The notes: generated by a model from the letters alone, not told the origin. A stretch of 64,000 nucleotides of DNA from Sorex araneus (GCF_027595985.1 NC_073303.1:323573679-323637678); one strand, 5' to 3'. Shown: positions 1 to 10,904, counted from the stretch's first letter. Program-made: numbers and translations.

Positions 1-43
1 CTTGCCCTGAGGCCTCCCTGGGAGTGAGAGGGGGACACTGAGA

Positions 44-592
44 GTGAACTGGAAGGATCCACCTCCAGACTACCACAGCATCATGGGGAAACAGTGCAGT
101 TCCCTGCCACGAGGAGTGGATGAGAAAAAGAGCCCTGAATTCTCAATAGGGGATACCCACATACACAATCTCTCTGGTAAATAATTCAGAGATGAAGTGG
201 TGAGGATGTTTAATGAGCTTAGAGAAGAAGCGGAAGGGACATCCAATAACATACAGGATATGAAAGAAACAGTGGAATGGATAGCCAATAAAATACAGGA
301 AGAACTGAGAGCAGAAATAAGAGAGCGACTAACAGAGAATCACTAATGAAAGATTTGGCAGATGAATTTAAAAACTCAGTGGGTGCCCTCAACAGTAGAA
401 TAACACCAGCCAGAGACAGACTCAGTGAGTTTGAAGATGAGCTGCAGAAAGCATACAGGCAACAACAAGATGGAAAAAGAACCTCAAAATAGCACAAAGC
501 AAGTAAGCGGGGTATGGGATGGATTCAAGAGGAACCATGTAAGAATCACTGGGATACCAGAATAACAGGACAGCAACCCCAATGAGGTAGCG
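44..592 (+). pseudogene. Degraded L1 ORF1 fragment
   Basis: This aligns base by base with the intact L1 ORF1 region at 9868-10370 of the same window. Shared landmarks include GTGAACTGGAAGG, the ATCATG start context, GTGCCCTCAACAGTAGAAT, and AAGAATCAC.GGGAT near the end. The reading frame is broken by several stops and indels. It is an old, 5'- and 3'-truncated LINE-1 piece and cannot encode a working ORF1 protein. Confidence 0.85.
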
Positions 593-2361
593 ATAGTTGT
601 GCCTGGCTTTGAGAGCAGAATTGACTGGATGCCTTTGGCCGCTTGTGAGGGCTGGAGAGGGTTACAGATCTGGAGGACTGAAGAGGAAAACTTTGTACGT
701 GGGGGGCAAGTAAGGACACACGGCAGTTGAAGCGTTTTCATAATGACACAGCAGGAGCTGAGGTCTGGAGTTCCGTGGAATAGGCAGTTAGGAAAACCGA
801 GGCAGGATGACAGAACTGCTGGGTTGCAGCTGGGACGCCCAGCAGTGAGTCCAGAGCACAGCGGGGCGGAGACCGGGGGAAGGGGCATGGGGGAGAGAGA
901 GCACAGGACCTGGCCATCGCTCACCAGAGGCCAGTAGACAGAAAAGTCGTTCAAGGGTGAAGGAGAGGCCTGGACATCTGGGGAGCGACCCGGCCCCATC
1001 TTCTTTGTACAAGAAACTAACTTTCAACTTTCTGAGTTTTGTATGTAAATTTTTCATACAATTCTCAAGAACCCAACAACCCAGGAAAGATCTGTTCTCG
1101 CGCTAACAATAAGAAAAAGCAAAAGTAGCATAATTATATTTATACTGGTGAAATAAAAAATAAATTAAAATGCAAAAATATATGACCACGAGTCACTTTA
1201 AATAGATTAGGGCTTTCCTTTTTCTCAACAAGCATGAAATCCAGGAAAAGTCCTATCTGCGCTAATTCAACAGCTCCCATGTGTCAGTGCTGGAGGTTTC
1301 ATTTCTTGACCTTTAAATGGCTGCTGGTGGAAAAGACAACCAAATTCACATTTCAATGCAGAAAAAAAAAGGGGAGGAAGACCCAAAAATAAAATAGTGG
1401 GAGCAAAAAAAAAAAAGAGAGAGAAGTTTCTAGAAATTCCTAGGAGTCTTCCCTTTACACATCTGTTTGTTCAGAACAGGATCACATGATCGTCCTCCCA
1501 ACCGCAATGGAAGAATTAGAACTGAGGTCAGGGCCGTGCTGGGGATCGAACCCCAGCCCTCTCCACGGGCACAGCAATCCTCTCCAGCCCCTGAGCTATC
1601 CCCCCTGGCCCCAAGAAATATAATGTTTTTCTATATACTTCTCTGAACGAAAGCAGAGAAGGGGGGATGAAAATGGAGTGAGCCATTGCCAGTTCTCCCC
1701 TCACACCTGAGATTCATTAGGCTAACCTTGCAAAGCCTCGGATTTGCAAAATCCCTCCCTTCTGATCAGTCAACATCTTCGTAAGACTCCCATTTTCTTG
1801 TCTAAACGTCTGTAGGATGTTTCAGGTTTGCGGGGTGAGGAGAGTGTTTGTTTGTTTCTCACAGAGACTTCCAGGCTGACCGGGTGGGGGAAATAGCTTG
1901 AAAGCCACAGAGATTGTTTGATTCTTTGTGCTCCATGCAAGACATTCTCTTAGATGCCAAAAAAACACTGTTAGAAATGCCCTGTAAAGGAGGAAACATA
2001 AAATAACTTGCCCAAATGCTACAATCAGATTTTTTTTTTAATTGAAAATATCCTCAGGTTTCGTTGGTCTCCACTGAGGTGGGCCAAGAAAATGCATTTA
2101 TTCATCCTGGGGATAAACGAGCTAGAGAGGGTAACGACCTCCACCTCGCCCGCTCCCACCGCCTAACAAGGAGCAGCCCGTCCTGGGCCCTCAGCACCAG
2201 GGGAGCCGCCCCTCTGAGCAGGAGGAGGCTGCCTGGAGCGGCTGCCCGGCCCCACCCCAAGCCCCATACCAGGGCCGTTCCACCCAGAGGATTCCCTTCT
2301 AGCAAACCCGGGGGGCCAGACTGCTCCGGGCTGGCTCCTTGACGCCCACTCTGCTGGGTGT
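593..2361. other. Intergenic DNA, mostly unassigned
   Basis: I see no gene. The 600-1030 part is GC-richer and holds overlapping frames on both strands with no recognisable domain. About 1525-1613 looks like an old minus-strand tRNA-SINE remnant (ATCGAACCCCAGCCCT and CCTGAGCTATCC). A-rich tracts lie near 1360-1410. The 2064-2350 portion is GC-rich without a repeat I can name. Confidence 0.6.
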
Positions 2362-2530
2362 GCCCTTTATTTTTTAGGGGGTGGAGAGGGGTCATACCTC
2401 ATGGTGCTCAGGGGTTACTCCTGGCTCTGTGCTCAGGAGTCATTCCTGGCGGTGCTCCGGGGACCATATGGGGTTCTGGGGATCAAAGCCCGGTCTGGCC
2501 CCCCAACTCTGCTATCTTAAATCGGTCATG
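2362..2530 (-). mobile_element. SOR-like SINE, body type A
   Basis: The reverse complement of the type A body: GCTCAGGGGTTACTCCTGGC, GGACCATATGGGGTTCTGGG and GATCAAAGCCCGG are all recognisable. The tRNA head at the right end is eroded. An open frame crosses it by chance (2358-2810). Confidence 0.85.
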
Positions 2531-2821
2531 TAGAGAGCCCCCTGCTGGCCGGCAGCCCACCCTTGGCCCTGTTGCCTGGCCCCTGCCTGCAGAGCCCCCT
2601 CAGGATGAGAGAGACGAGGTCATCTTGTCCTCACCTATGTGTCTGCAGAAGGCACGCCCGGGGGACAAGCTGACTGACATGGACCTCTGCTCTGGAGACA
2701 CGAGGGCCAGGAGTCAGCACGCCTTGCAATGGGCCCCGTTGGAACACAGAGACAGGACTGTGGGAAAGGTGCTTTCCTGGCAACTGGCCCACCAGGGTCC
2801 AAATCCCTGACACCAGGCCCA

Positions 2822-2961
2822 AGACATAGTAACAGGAGTTAAGGCACTTGCCTTGCCCACAGCTGACCCGGGTTCAAGCCCCAGGTTCCCCAGGAGTAGG
2901 CCCCAAGCACTGCCAGCATACAGTGCAAAGACTAAAAAACAAAATAAATAAATAAATAAAT
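2822..2961 (+). mobile_element. Degenerate SOR-like SINE with AATA tail
   Basis: The A-box region is altered, but GCACTTGCCTTGCCCACAGC and the B-box-like GGGTTCAAGCC remain, followed by a shortened body and an (AAAT)n tail at about 2940-2960. It directly abuts an opposite-strand type B SINE. Confidence 0.7.
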
Positions 2962-3200
2962 CACGGTCACTGTCATCCCGTTGCTCAAAGATTTGCTCAA
3001 GCAGGCACCAGTAACGTCTCCATGGTGAGACTTGTTGCTGTTTTTGGCATATCAAATACACCACAGGTAGCTTGCCAGGCTCTGCCATTCGGGCGGGATA
3101 CTCTCGGTAGCTTACCGGGTTCTCCGAGAGGGGCGGAGATCGAACCCGGGTCGGCCGTGTGCAAGGCGAACGCCCTGCCCACTGCGCTATTACTCCAGCC
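2962..3200 (-). mobile_element. SOR-like SINE, body type B
   Basis: Minus-strand copy with the longer second body (TTTTTGGCATATCAAATACA, TACTCTCGGTAGCTTACCGG) and the shared tRNA head at the right end (ATCGAACCCGGGTCGGCC, CTATTACTCCAGCCC). An AAATAAATAAATAA string flanks it on both sides. Confidence 0.92.
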
Positions 3201-4175
3201 CAAATAAATAAATAAAGCTTGGTCTTCTGTGGACAACAAGAGCCTGGGTGCAGGTTTACCTACTGCTTCTATAATTCTACAATGATATGATTCTTCTACA
3301 GTTCTACAAGTCTTCTATAGTTCTCCACAATACCTATTGCTGCCGCAGTTCCTTTGGAAAGGGTCGGGATGGGGCCACTAAAGCCATTTCACTCTCTGTG
3401 CATTGGTAGGACCAGACCAGGTGTGAAGAGAGGCTGGAGGCTCTGCAGGCCTCGGACCCTGAACAAGTCCCCAGAAAGCTGCTGTAACTTCGGACAGCAA
3501 AGCAGAGGGCAGGGCCCTCCTGAAGGGTGTGCGTGGGTCCTGGGAGAGGCCAAGTGCAGGTGTGCCGGGCTGGGCCGGGCAGCCCCTCTGCCAGCTACCG
3601 GGATGGGGGAACCAGATTGAGTCCTCACTGCCCTGCACCAGGTCAACGCACAGACGCTCTCCCGCAAAGCCCTGCAGGCAGCCACAGAGAGGGAGAATGA
3701 GTCATCACCCAAATGTGGAGAGAGAGAATGAGCCATTGCTCAAAGCCAGAAGCACCACCTTGCCTGAGTTCTCAGAATGATTGTATGGACTCAGTGTCAG
3801 ATGGAGCAGAACTGAAAGGTTAATTCGGCCAAGGGTTAAGGTGAGATTCCTGCAGATTGGAAGCCTTCCTGGAGGCCCCGGAGGGAGCTGGTGTCTTTGC
3901 CTTTTCCAGAGTCTAGGACACCTTCCTCTGACCGGAGCCCCTCCCCAGTTCCAGAATCAGTGACCTCAGCCAGGGCCTGCCACGTTGCCCTCTGGCTGTT
4001 CTTTGATCTCCTGCTGTGAAGACCCTGGGAGCTGCGTCAAGCCCACAGGATGATCCGCACAACCTCCCTGCATCACAACAGCTGACTCCAGGCGGGCGGG
4101 GAGGGCTCAGCCAGCTGCCCACTCTGTGGGCTGGAACCCCACGTTCTGTCCCTACCACCAGTGGGTCCCCTGAGC
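3201..4175. other. Intergenic DNA, unassigned
   Basis: GC-rich sequence with several overlapping frames on both strands (for example 3389-3736 minus and 3529-3780 plus). None shows a domain, a conserved motif or a consistent start. I see no repeat family here. At about 3690-3735 a GAGAGAGAATGAG motif recurs. Confidence 0.5.
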
Positions 4176-4545
4176 ACTGCTGGAAGCAATCTCAAAGCAC
4201 TGAGTCAGGAGTAGCTCCTGAGCATCACTGGACATGGCTCAAACCAGAAACAGCTGTCACTGTATCACTGTATCACTGTCATCCCGTTTATCATCGATTT
4301 GCTTGAGCAACCACCAGTAATGTCTCCATTCGTCCCAGCCCTGAGATGTTAGCAGTCTCTCTTTACTCGTTCTTCCCAGCAGTGCCACAATGGAGGCTCT
4401 CTCAGGGTCAGGGAAATGAGACTCATCATTGTTACTGTACTTGGCATATCAAATACGCCACAGAGAGCTTGCCAGGTTCTGCCTTGCGGGCAGGACACCC
4501 TCAGTACCTTGCCAGGTTCTCTGAGAGGGAGAACTAGGCTATAAG
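4176..4545. mobile_element. Plus-strand SINE fragment followed by minus-strand type B SINE
   Basis: 4176-4253 resembles the 3' part of a plus-strand SINE (CAGGAGTAGCTCCTGAGCATCACTGG). About 4258-4545 is a minus-strand type B copy (CACTGTCATCCCG, GGCATATCAAATACGCCACA). It carries roughly 80 extra bases at 4345-4420 between two body segments that are normally contiguous, which suggests an internal insertion. Confidence 0.75.
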
Positions 4546-5399
4546 AGGTCACATGGCTGCAAATGCAGCTACGTATTTCCAGGAGCATTATATTACAGTC
4601 TCTGGATCTTGGCAGTTGATGGGATTACATGGCACAGGGGCAGGGAGCAGTTTGTGGGTGTGACTGCCAAGCTACTGAAAAATGGGGGAGCTGGGTGGAG
4701 GAGGCCCAGTCCCGATCCAAGCAGGCTTGGCGATCTCAGCCCTGGGTCCCGCACACCTGGGTTCCTCTGCCGATTCCTTCATGCGTGAGGCTCGTCCGAA
4801 CATGTGGAAAGTGGACTTGAGCATGGCTATGGCTGGGTTCCGGAGGTCTTTGGCTGCCGGGGCTCTGCCGGGGTAGGGAGGGAAACTCAACTGGCCCCGC
4901 TCCAAGGGGTCTCGGTGAAGACAGCCGGGCATGAGGGCAAGAGACTCTGCCAGAAACAGCATAAAAGTAAAATAAAAGCAGCTGATTAACAGCTTTAATC
5001 CCACCAGCCACCTTGTGGCATCCTTGCCATGCCCCATCACATACCCCATTTCCAGGGAATGCAACCTAGCTTGGGGCTTGGGGGTCGTTATTCTGTTTAT
5101 CACCAAGGAAATCTTCAGCTCCCTATTAGAGGGGAGGATAGAGGGCTGTAGGAAGGGTCACGTGGGCTGACACCAACTCAGTGACAGCGGGAGGTTCTCT
5201 CCTCAGTCCCTGCAACTAGCCTCCAGAAGCTGAAGCCGGTGCTCTGGCCCCGCCCACCCTGACTCTGGCCAGGAGGTGGCCTGGCCTTGCTCCCAGGGGC
5301 AGTTCAAATGCTCAGGGATGATCCCTCTCAGCAAAGGTAACCTGCTTCCTCATTCTTAGTTTGGGGTTGGTGGAGGGGAGTCATATACAAATAAGATCC
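4546..5399. other. Intergenic DNA, unassigned
   Basis: No gene or named repeat. Overlapping open frames on both strands (4629-5106) lack any domain I recognise. Confidence 0.5.
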
Positions 5400-5564
5400 A
5401 GGGTGGCAGAGCGATAGTACAGCAGGTAGGGCATTTGCCTTGCACATGGCTGACCCGGGTTCGATTGCCGGTATCCCATATGGTACCATGAGCACTACCA
5501 GGAGTGATTCCTGAGTGCAGAGCCAGGAGTAATCTCTGAGCATGGTTGGGTGTGACCCAAAAAG
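5400..5564 (+). mobile_element. SOR-like SINE, body type A, feeding a microsatellite
   Basis: Complete head and body: GCGATAGTACAGCAGGTAGG (A box), GGGTTCGATTGCC (B box), ATCCCATATGGTACC and GTGTGACCCAAAAAGGAAAG. Its A-rich tail runs directly into the GAAA tract, so the SINE tail is the likely seed of that tract. Confidence 0.93.
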
Positions 5565-5863
<299 letters not shown>

Positions 5864-6411
5864 GACCCACTCCCAGCAAGACTGAATCCAGACAGATGGA
5901 TACACTGTCTGCCCAAATGTGGGGAAAACAAAAGCTGTTGGAGGCCCAGAACAGTGTAACTAATGAGTGTGCTCAGAAGAATTTCAAAACAGAAGAATAA
6001 TTATTTTGACAAAAAAAAATCAGAAGTGTTTCTTTTTAATAATGTTATTTTTAAGTCCCCATTGGGAGGATGGGGAGGATAAACCTAAAACCCAGAATTT
6101 ACCCATTTTGATCATTACCTAGAAATGTTATTTAACTTTCAAGTGAAGAATCCTTATGCAACTCTAAGACATTGCTAAATAAATTCATGCTTTCAGCAGA
6201 AGTCACACAAATAAAGCTTGTAAAGAATGTAAAGGAATAATTCATTTTTCTTTTTCATCAAAGAGAAATGACTACTGCAATGATTACCTCAAATTTATAG
6301 TGGAAAAGCAAACTTTATATAAAATTATTTCTTATCTTCTAGTAAGAGGGAAGTCTTTTCATATATCCTTAGAATGAAGATAAACGCTTCCTTTAAGTGA
6401 TAATGAAAGTT
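5864..6411. other. Intergenic AT-rich DNA, unassigned
   Basis: No gene or repeat family recognised. The right end (6399-6411, GATAATGAAAGTT) is the left copy of the target-site duplication of the next element. Confidence 0.5.
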
Positions 6412-6716
6412 CTTGTTTTAGGGTTTTTTTCTTTTAATTGAATCACCGTGAGATAGTTACAAGCTTTCATGTTTGGGTTACAGTCTCACAATGATCAAAC
6501 ACCCATCCCTCCATCACTGCACATTCCCCACCACCAATATCCAGGGTATACCCCCCCTTTCCTACCCTCCCCCTGCCTCCATGGCAGACAATATTCCCCA
6601 TACTCTCTCCTTTTGGGCATTATGGCTTGCAACAAAGACTCTGAGAGGTCATCATGCTTGGTCCACTATCTACTTTGGTACACATCTCCCATCCCGACTG
6701 ATTCCTCCAGCCATCA
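6412..6716 (-). mobile_element. 5'-truncated L1 3'-end insertion with 13-bp target duplication
   Basis: Minus-strand copy of the L1-type 3' UTR (GAATCACCGTGAGATAGTTA, CACAATGATCAAACACCC, TTCCCCACCACCAATAT). It starts with an oligo-T tail on the plus strand. GATAATGAAAGTT occurs immediately before (6399-6411) and after (6717-6729), a clean 13-bp duplication and so a canonical target-primed insertion. Related 3' ends occur at 8537, 16075, 25264, 28900 and 47521. Confidence 0.88.
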
Positions 6717-6729
6717 GATAATGAAAGTT

Positions 6730-7538
6730 TTAATAAGAAAACGTAGTTGTGTGACTTTTCCACGGCACAGAGGGCTAGAGATCAACCCCAGTTCGCGAAA
6801 GTCTCAGAAAGTAAGACAACATTGCCACCTGGTGGCCACATCAGATTTTACAATAATTTATTTCGCGAACTTGGATATCTTGAAATAAATTGCTCACATT
6901 GGGGGTGATATGCTATTAGCTTTAAGGAAAGTGAACGTGTGTGGGAAACAGGGCTCAAGGGGTCAAATTAAAATAAATATTTGAGCGTCCAAGCTCCTGA
7001 AGAAAAAGCCATCAGCCTAAATCCTCCCGTTCACAAAGTCGCCTTCCTAAGCACCTAGGGCTCCGGGCGTTTATTCTGTCACCCGGAGCCCAGGGCGCCT
7101 CCTTTGAATTCTAGCCGAAATCAGCTCAACATCCAGCCAAAATAAAATCGGCAAGGCTTTGAAAAGCACAAAACCAAATATGTTTTGTGCTAAAAAGCCT
7201 AATACAGGTATCACTCGAAAAAATGCTTCTGATTTCCACTGCAAACACATAGCAAGCATTGGGGCATTGGGGCTGAAATAGTCAGAAGAATCTCAAACAA
7301 GCGAGTCAGGGCGCTGTAGCCAACATTTCGTGGCAATGAGAAGATGCCAAGTGAATCGTTTAGTGAGGCTTCCGGATAGGCCTCCGAAAGGCCTCTAGGG
7401 AATGTTTTCTAAGGAGTTATCCAGGAGTAGGTTCTTCTCAGTTGTATGGAAGCCTTGTAAGTCTGAACCTCAACTATATGATTCTTAAATTCCACCCAAA
7501 CTACATATCTGCATAACTGTATGAACACGAACCCAAAT
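6730..7538. other. Intergenic DNA, unassigned
   Basis: No gene or repeat family recognised. A 62-codon minus-strand frame (7071-7259) has hydrophobic stretches but no start context or homology I can name. Confidence 0.5.
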
Positions 7539-7702
7539 TTTTGTTTTGGGTCACACCCAGCGATGCTCAGTGGTTACTCCTGGCTCTGCACTCAGGAATT
7601 ACTCCAGGTGATGCTCAGGGGACCATATGGAATACCTGGAATCGAACCCAGAGCAGCTGCGTGCAAGGCAAGTTCCCTATCCATGGTACTATTGCTCTGG
7701 CC
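7539..7702 (-). mobile_element. SOR-like SINE, body type A
   Basis: Minus-strand copy: GGGTCACACCCAGCGATGCT, GGGGACCATATGGAATACC, GAATCGAACCCAG, then GCTCTGGCC at the head end. Nearly full length with moderate divergence. Confidence 0.92.
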
Positions 7703-8489
7703 ACCAGATCAAACAACTTGGTCACCAACTTAGGAAGTCAAATACGGCAAGACTTTCCTGGGGCTCCTCACCCACCCCTCTCTAGAAGACTCCACCTCCC
7801 CTGTATCCACCTCCTGAGGGAGTTTGGAGTCACTTCTGCTCATCCAGGTGAAGCATTTCTAGGCTTGCGGGTCTGAGTTCCTTGACAATAGAGTCTGAGG
7901 CTAATTTACCCACGATTTCTCCGATCATGAGGGCGGGTGGGGGATTCCCTCAGGACGCCCCCTCAGGTCTCACACTGGTAACCATGTTGTCCTCACAGGC
8001 CCGTGCACTCTGATGGCTGTGGAGAGGATCTCAGCAGTCACATGCCCTGTGAGATGGGACGAGACCTGCTCTTCTCAGGCTCTTCTCACTCTAACAGTGT
8101 TGTGGGGTCACAGCACCCCAGTAGGTTACGAGTACCCACCAGAGATCTGCCCCACTGCATCCCCTGGTGGTGAAAAGCCAAGTTCCACAATGCTGCAGAA
8201 AAATTCCCTCAGCTGGCCACGCCTGCCTCCCGTTCTGGGGTCTAAACCCAGAGAGCAGTGGAAGCGCCCCCTTACTCTAGGCCCGACACTTGCTCACATC
8301 CAAATAACCACTATCCTGAATGACTAATAATGCACACAAAATACTTTGCAGAAAAGTTTCACCCGCCCTGGTCCCCTTAGTACCAAAAGTCACTTAGAGG
8401 TCAGCATGGGACTAATTTTCTAATGTCTATTCTTACATGTAGATGTTTGTTTTCAATTCAATACTGGAAAGACACTCAGTTAAAATGCC
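7703..8489. other. Intergenic DNA, unassigned
   Basis: No gene or repeat family recognised. A 104-codon plus-strand frame (8013-8327) has no recognised domain. Confidence 0.5.
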
Positions 8490-8715
8490 AGTGCCCCATA
8501 TAGTCCCCTGAGCACCACCATGAGTGATCTCTAAGGGAGGGTATACCTGGGATATCGGTGGTGGGAATGTGCACTGGCAGAGGGATGGGTGTTTGATCAT
8601 TGTGAGATTGTAACCCAAACATGAAAGCTTGTAACTATCTCACGGTGATTCAGTAAAATTAAAAATAAATAAATAAATAAGTGTCTGCAGCCAAGAGTAA
8701 GCTCTGGGTATAGCT
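8490..8715 (+). mobile_element. SINE fragment fused to L1 3' end
   Basis: 8490-8535 resembles the middle of a type A SINE (CCCCATATAGTCCCCTGAGC). 8537-8680 is a plus-strand L1 3' UTR (GGGATATCGGTGGTGGGAAT, GATGGGTGTTTGATCATTGT, ATCTCACGGTGATTCAGTAA) ending in an AAAT-rich tail. The abrupt join points to nested or template-switched insertion. Confidence 0.75.
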
Positions 8716-9083
8716 GAAAAAAAAAACAAAAACATGGAACCAGAATAGAGAAAAGTACATGCTCACAGCCAAATTCCACTGCTCAGGCTGAGCCTCATGC
8801 AGAAACTGACCTGTTGAAATGCTCAGGTATGCGTGTTCTGGACTGAAATCTCCAACCTCTAACAGAGTCATGGATGGGCATCCTCCCTCCATCTCCCCGA
8901 AGCCTGGCAGTCACACTTATAGGCAGCCTCTGGAGCCATAAAAGCTCATTAACCTGCCATGATTCAGAGACACATAAACAAATCTCAAAAGAGATCAAGT
9001 TGCAGAGATGCTTCTGAACCTTGCAACAATGCTTTATCATCTGGGGCATCCAAAGTCACCATCTGGTTAAAAATCTAACTCCT

Positions 9084-9252
9084 GGGGCTGGAGCAATAGC
9101 ACAGCGGGTAGGGCGTTTGCCTTGCATGAGGCCAATGTGGGTTCGATTCCCAGCATCCCATATGGTTCCCTGAGCACTGCCAGGAGTAATTCCTGAGTGC
9201 AGAACCAGGAGTAACCTGGCATCACCAGGTGTGACCCAAAAAGAAAAAAAAA
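9084..9252 (+). mobile_element. SOR-like SINE inserted in the L1 5' region
   Basis: A complete type A copy (GGGGCTGGAGCAATAGCACA, GGGTTCGATTCCCAGCATCC, GGTGTGACCCAAAAAG plus A tail). It is flanked by AAATCTAACTCC and AAATTAACTCC. The related sequence at about 20580-20605 reads TTAAAAATTTAACTCAAGCT with no SINE, a ready-made empty site confirming the insertion boundaries. Confidence 0.95.
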
Positions 9253-9616
9253 ATTAACTCCAGCTGTATCACTCCACTCAAAATTTTAGAATACCTGGAG
9301 TGCATGGCCACATTCACAGCCATGTGACATCTCAAACTCTACACCACTGATATGCCAGAAGCACCACAGTACCCTGGACGGGGCTGTAAAGTAGAAGGCA
9401 ACCAATCTCAATTAAGAAAACATTAGCACACAAGGCATAACCTGTAACAGCATGTTAGTAATCTCTTATACAAGTGCGTAATGGCTCCAGGGTGACATAC
9501 AATCTTCACACATTTCCTTCTAAGGTACCCTCACCGCAGCTCAGCCTGCGTCTCCTGCTTCCTCATCCAGGTGCGCCTCTCTTCCTCCCTGACCTTCCTT
9601 GGTCAGTAGCCAAACA

Positions 9617-9697
9617 GGGCGTGGCCTCTTTGCTAGTGGGCGTGGCCCCGCTTCAGTGGGTGTGGTCTCCAGGAGTGGCGGCCGCTTTTGCGGCCGC
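9617..9697 (+). promoter_or_regulatory. Candidate L1 promoter elements: three GC/GT boxes and a NotI-type hairpin
   Basis: GGGCGTGGC occurs at 9617 and 9638 and GGGTGTGG at 9658, spaced 21 and 20 bases. These are SP/KLF-type GC and GT boxes. They are followed by GCGGCCGCTTTTGCGGCCGC (9678-9697), a perfect inverted repeat with a 4-base loop. The cluster lies about 200 bases before the ORF1 ATG, where an L1 internal promoter would be expected. Function is inferred from motif and position only. Confidence 0.5.
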
Positions 9698-9902
9698 AGT
9701 TATTTTCCCCTTTACTAGTATACTTGACAGACGTCGCAATCCCCATTAACTAACTTTGTGGAGATATCCCCAGTTACCTCAAACACAAAAGACTAAATTA
9801 ACCAGTAGCCTACTCCAATTACACCAAAATATCAAAAACTCAGGAAAAGAGAGATTAGATTTAGTGAACTGGAAGGTCCCACCTCCATACAACCGTGACA
9901 TC

Positions 9903-10904
9903 ATGAAGAAACAGCACAAATCCCCACAGCAAGGAGATGAAGAAAAGAGTCCAGAAACCTCTGCAGGAGTTTCCCACAAATGTGATCTCTCTGATAAAGA
10001 ATTCAGAGAAGAAATTCTGAGAATGTTCATTGAACTTAAAGAAACGGTGGAGCAGTCAGCGAAGAATTTACGGGAAGAAATGAGAGCAGAAATAGGAAAG
10101 CTACATTCAGAAATGTCACGAATAAAAGACACAGTAAACGAAATAAAAAACACAGTTGGAGCCCTCAACAGTAGAATGGCTGCAGCTGAAGAGAGAATTA
10201 GTGACCTTGAAGATGAGCAACAGAAATCCCACAGGCTACAACAAACAATTGGAAAAGATCTTAAAATAGCTCTAGGGCAAATCAGAGACCTAGGGGATGA
10301 TGCCAAGAAAAATAATATAAGAATCATTGGAGTTCAAGAAGGACAGGGAGGCAACCCTAATGAGAAAGCCACAGTTAAAGAAATCATTGCTGAAAAGTTC
10401 CCAGAGCTAGATCAGGCAGATGTTCAGATCCTAGGAGCCAGAAGGGTGCCAGCTAGAAGGGACCCTAATAAAAAGACTCCAAGACATATCATAGTCAGAA
10501 TGATGGATGCCATGGATAGGGATGCAATAATGCAAGCAGCAAGGTCAAAAAAAGAAATCACATACAAAGGAGCACCCATTAGATTCACAGCAGACTTATC
10601 AGAGGAAACCCTCCAAGCCAGAAGACAATGGTGGGATATAGTGAAAAAACTCAATGAAATGAACGCCTCACCAAGAATACTTTATCCGGCTAAGCTCTCA
10701 CTCAAACTCGAAGGAACCCTACACAATTTCATAACAACAAATAAGAGACTTCATAGACTCAAAACCAAGCTTAAAAGAAGGACTAAAGGGGCTTTTGTAA
10801 GACAAGGAAAAACCCTACAAGAACAACAAACCCCACAGAAAGATGACACAAAATCCCATGACAATAATCTCTCTCAATGTCAATGGCCTAAATGCACCAA
10901 TTAA
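9903..10904 (+). CDS. L1 ORF1 protein, intact (333 residues)
   Basis: This is the LINE-1 ORF1 RNA-binding chaperone, which coats L1 RNA as a trimer. I chose the ATG at 9903 (MKKQHKSPQQ) because upstream codons extend the frame only through non-ATG triplets in the 5' UTR. Residues about 35-130 form a heptad-rich coiled coil (EEILRMFIELKETVE, continuing to EERISDLEDEQQ). About 137-225 form the RRM, with NNIRIIGVQEG and TPRHIIVRM. About 226-290 form the C-terminal domain, with RFTADLSEETLQARRQW and RILYPAKLSL. Length is close to human ORF1p (338). The Lys/Arg-rich end (KLKRRTKGAF) runs on to a stop inside ORF2. It is open from end to end although ORF2 is dead. Confidence 0.95.
   Translation: MKKQHKSPQQGDEEKSPETSAGVSHKCDLSDKEFREEILRMFIELKETVEQSAKNLREEMRAEIGKLHSEMSRIKDTVNEIKNTVGALNSRMAAAEERISDLEDEQQKSHRLQQTIGKDLKIALGQIRDLGDDAKKNNIRIIGVQEGQGGNPNEKATVKEIIAEKFPELDQADVQILGARRVPARRDPNKKTPRHIIVRMMDAMDRDAIMQAARSKKEITYKGAPIRFTADLSEETLQARRQWWDIVKKLNEMNASPRILYPAKLSLKLEGTLHNFITTNKRLHRLKTKLKRRTKGAFVRQGKTLQEQQTPQKDDTKSHDNNLSQCQWPKCTN

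Noticed and set aside
484..1057. 171-codon and 89-codon minus-strand frames
   Set aside because: They overlap the degraded L1 and adjacent GC-rich DNA, start without context and show no recognisable domain.
2064..2810. GC-rich frames of 92-150 codons resembling coding DNA
   Set aside because: They cross a SINE and have equal-length frames on the opposite strand; no motif supports either.
9756..9902. N-terminal extension of L1 ORF1 from a TTG
   Set aside because: No ATG; the sequence before 9903 reads as 5' UTR and the ATG at 9903 gives the normal ORF1 length.
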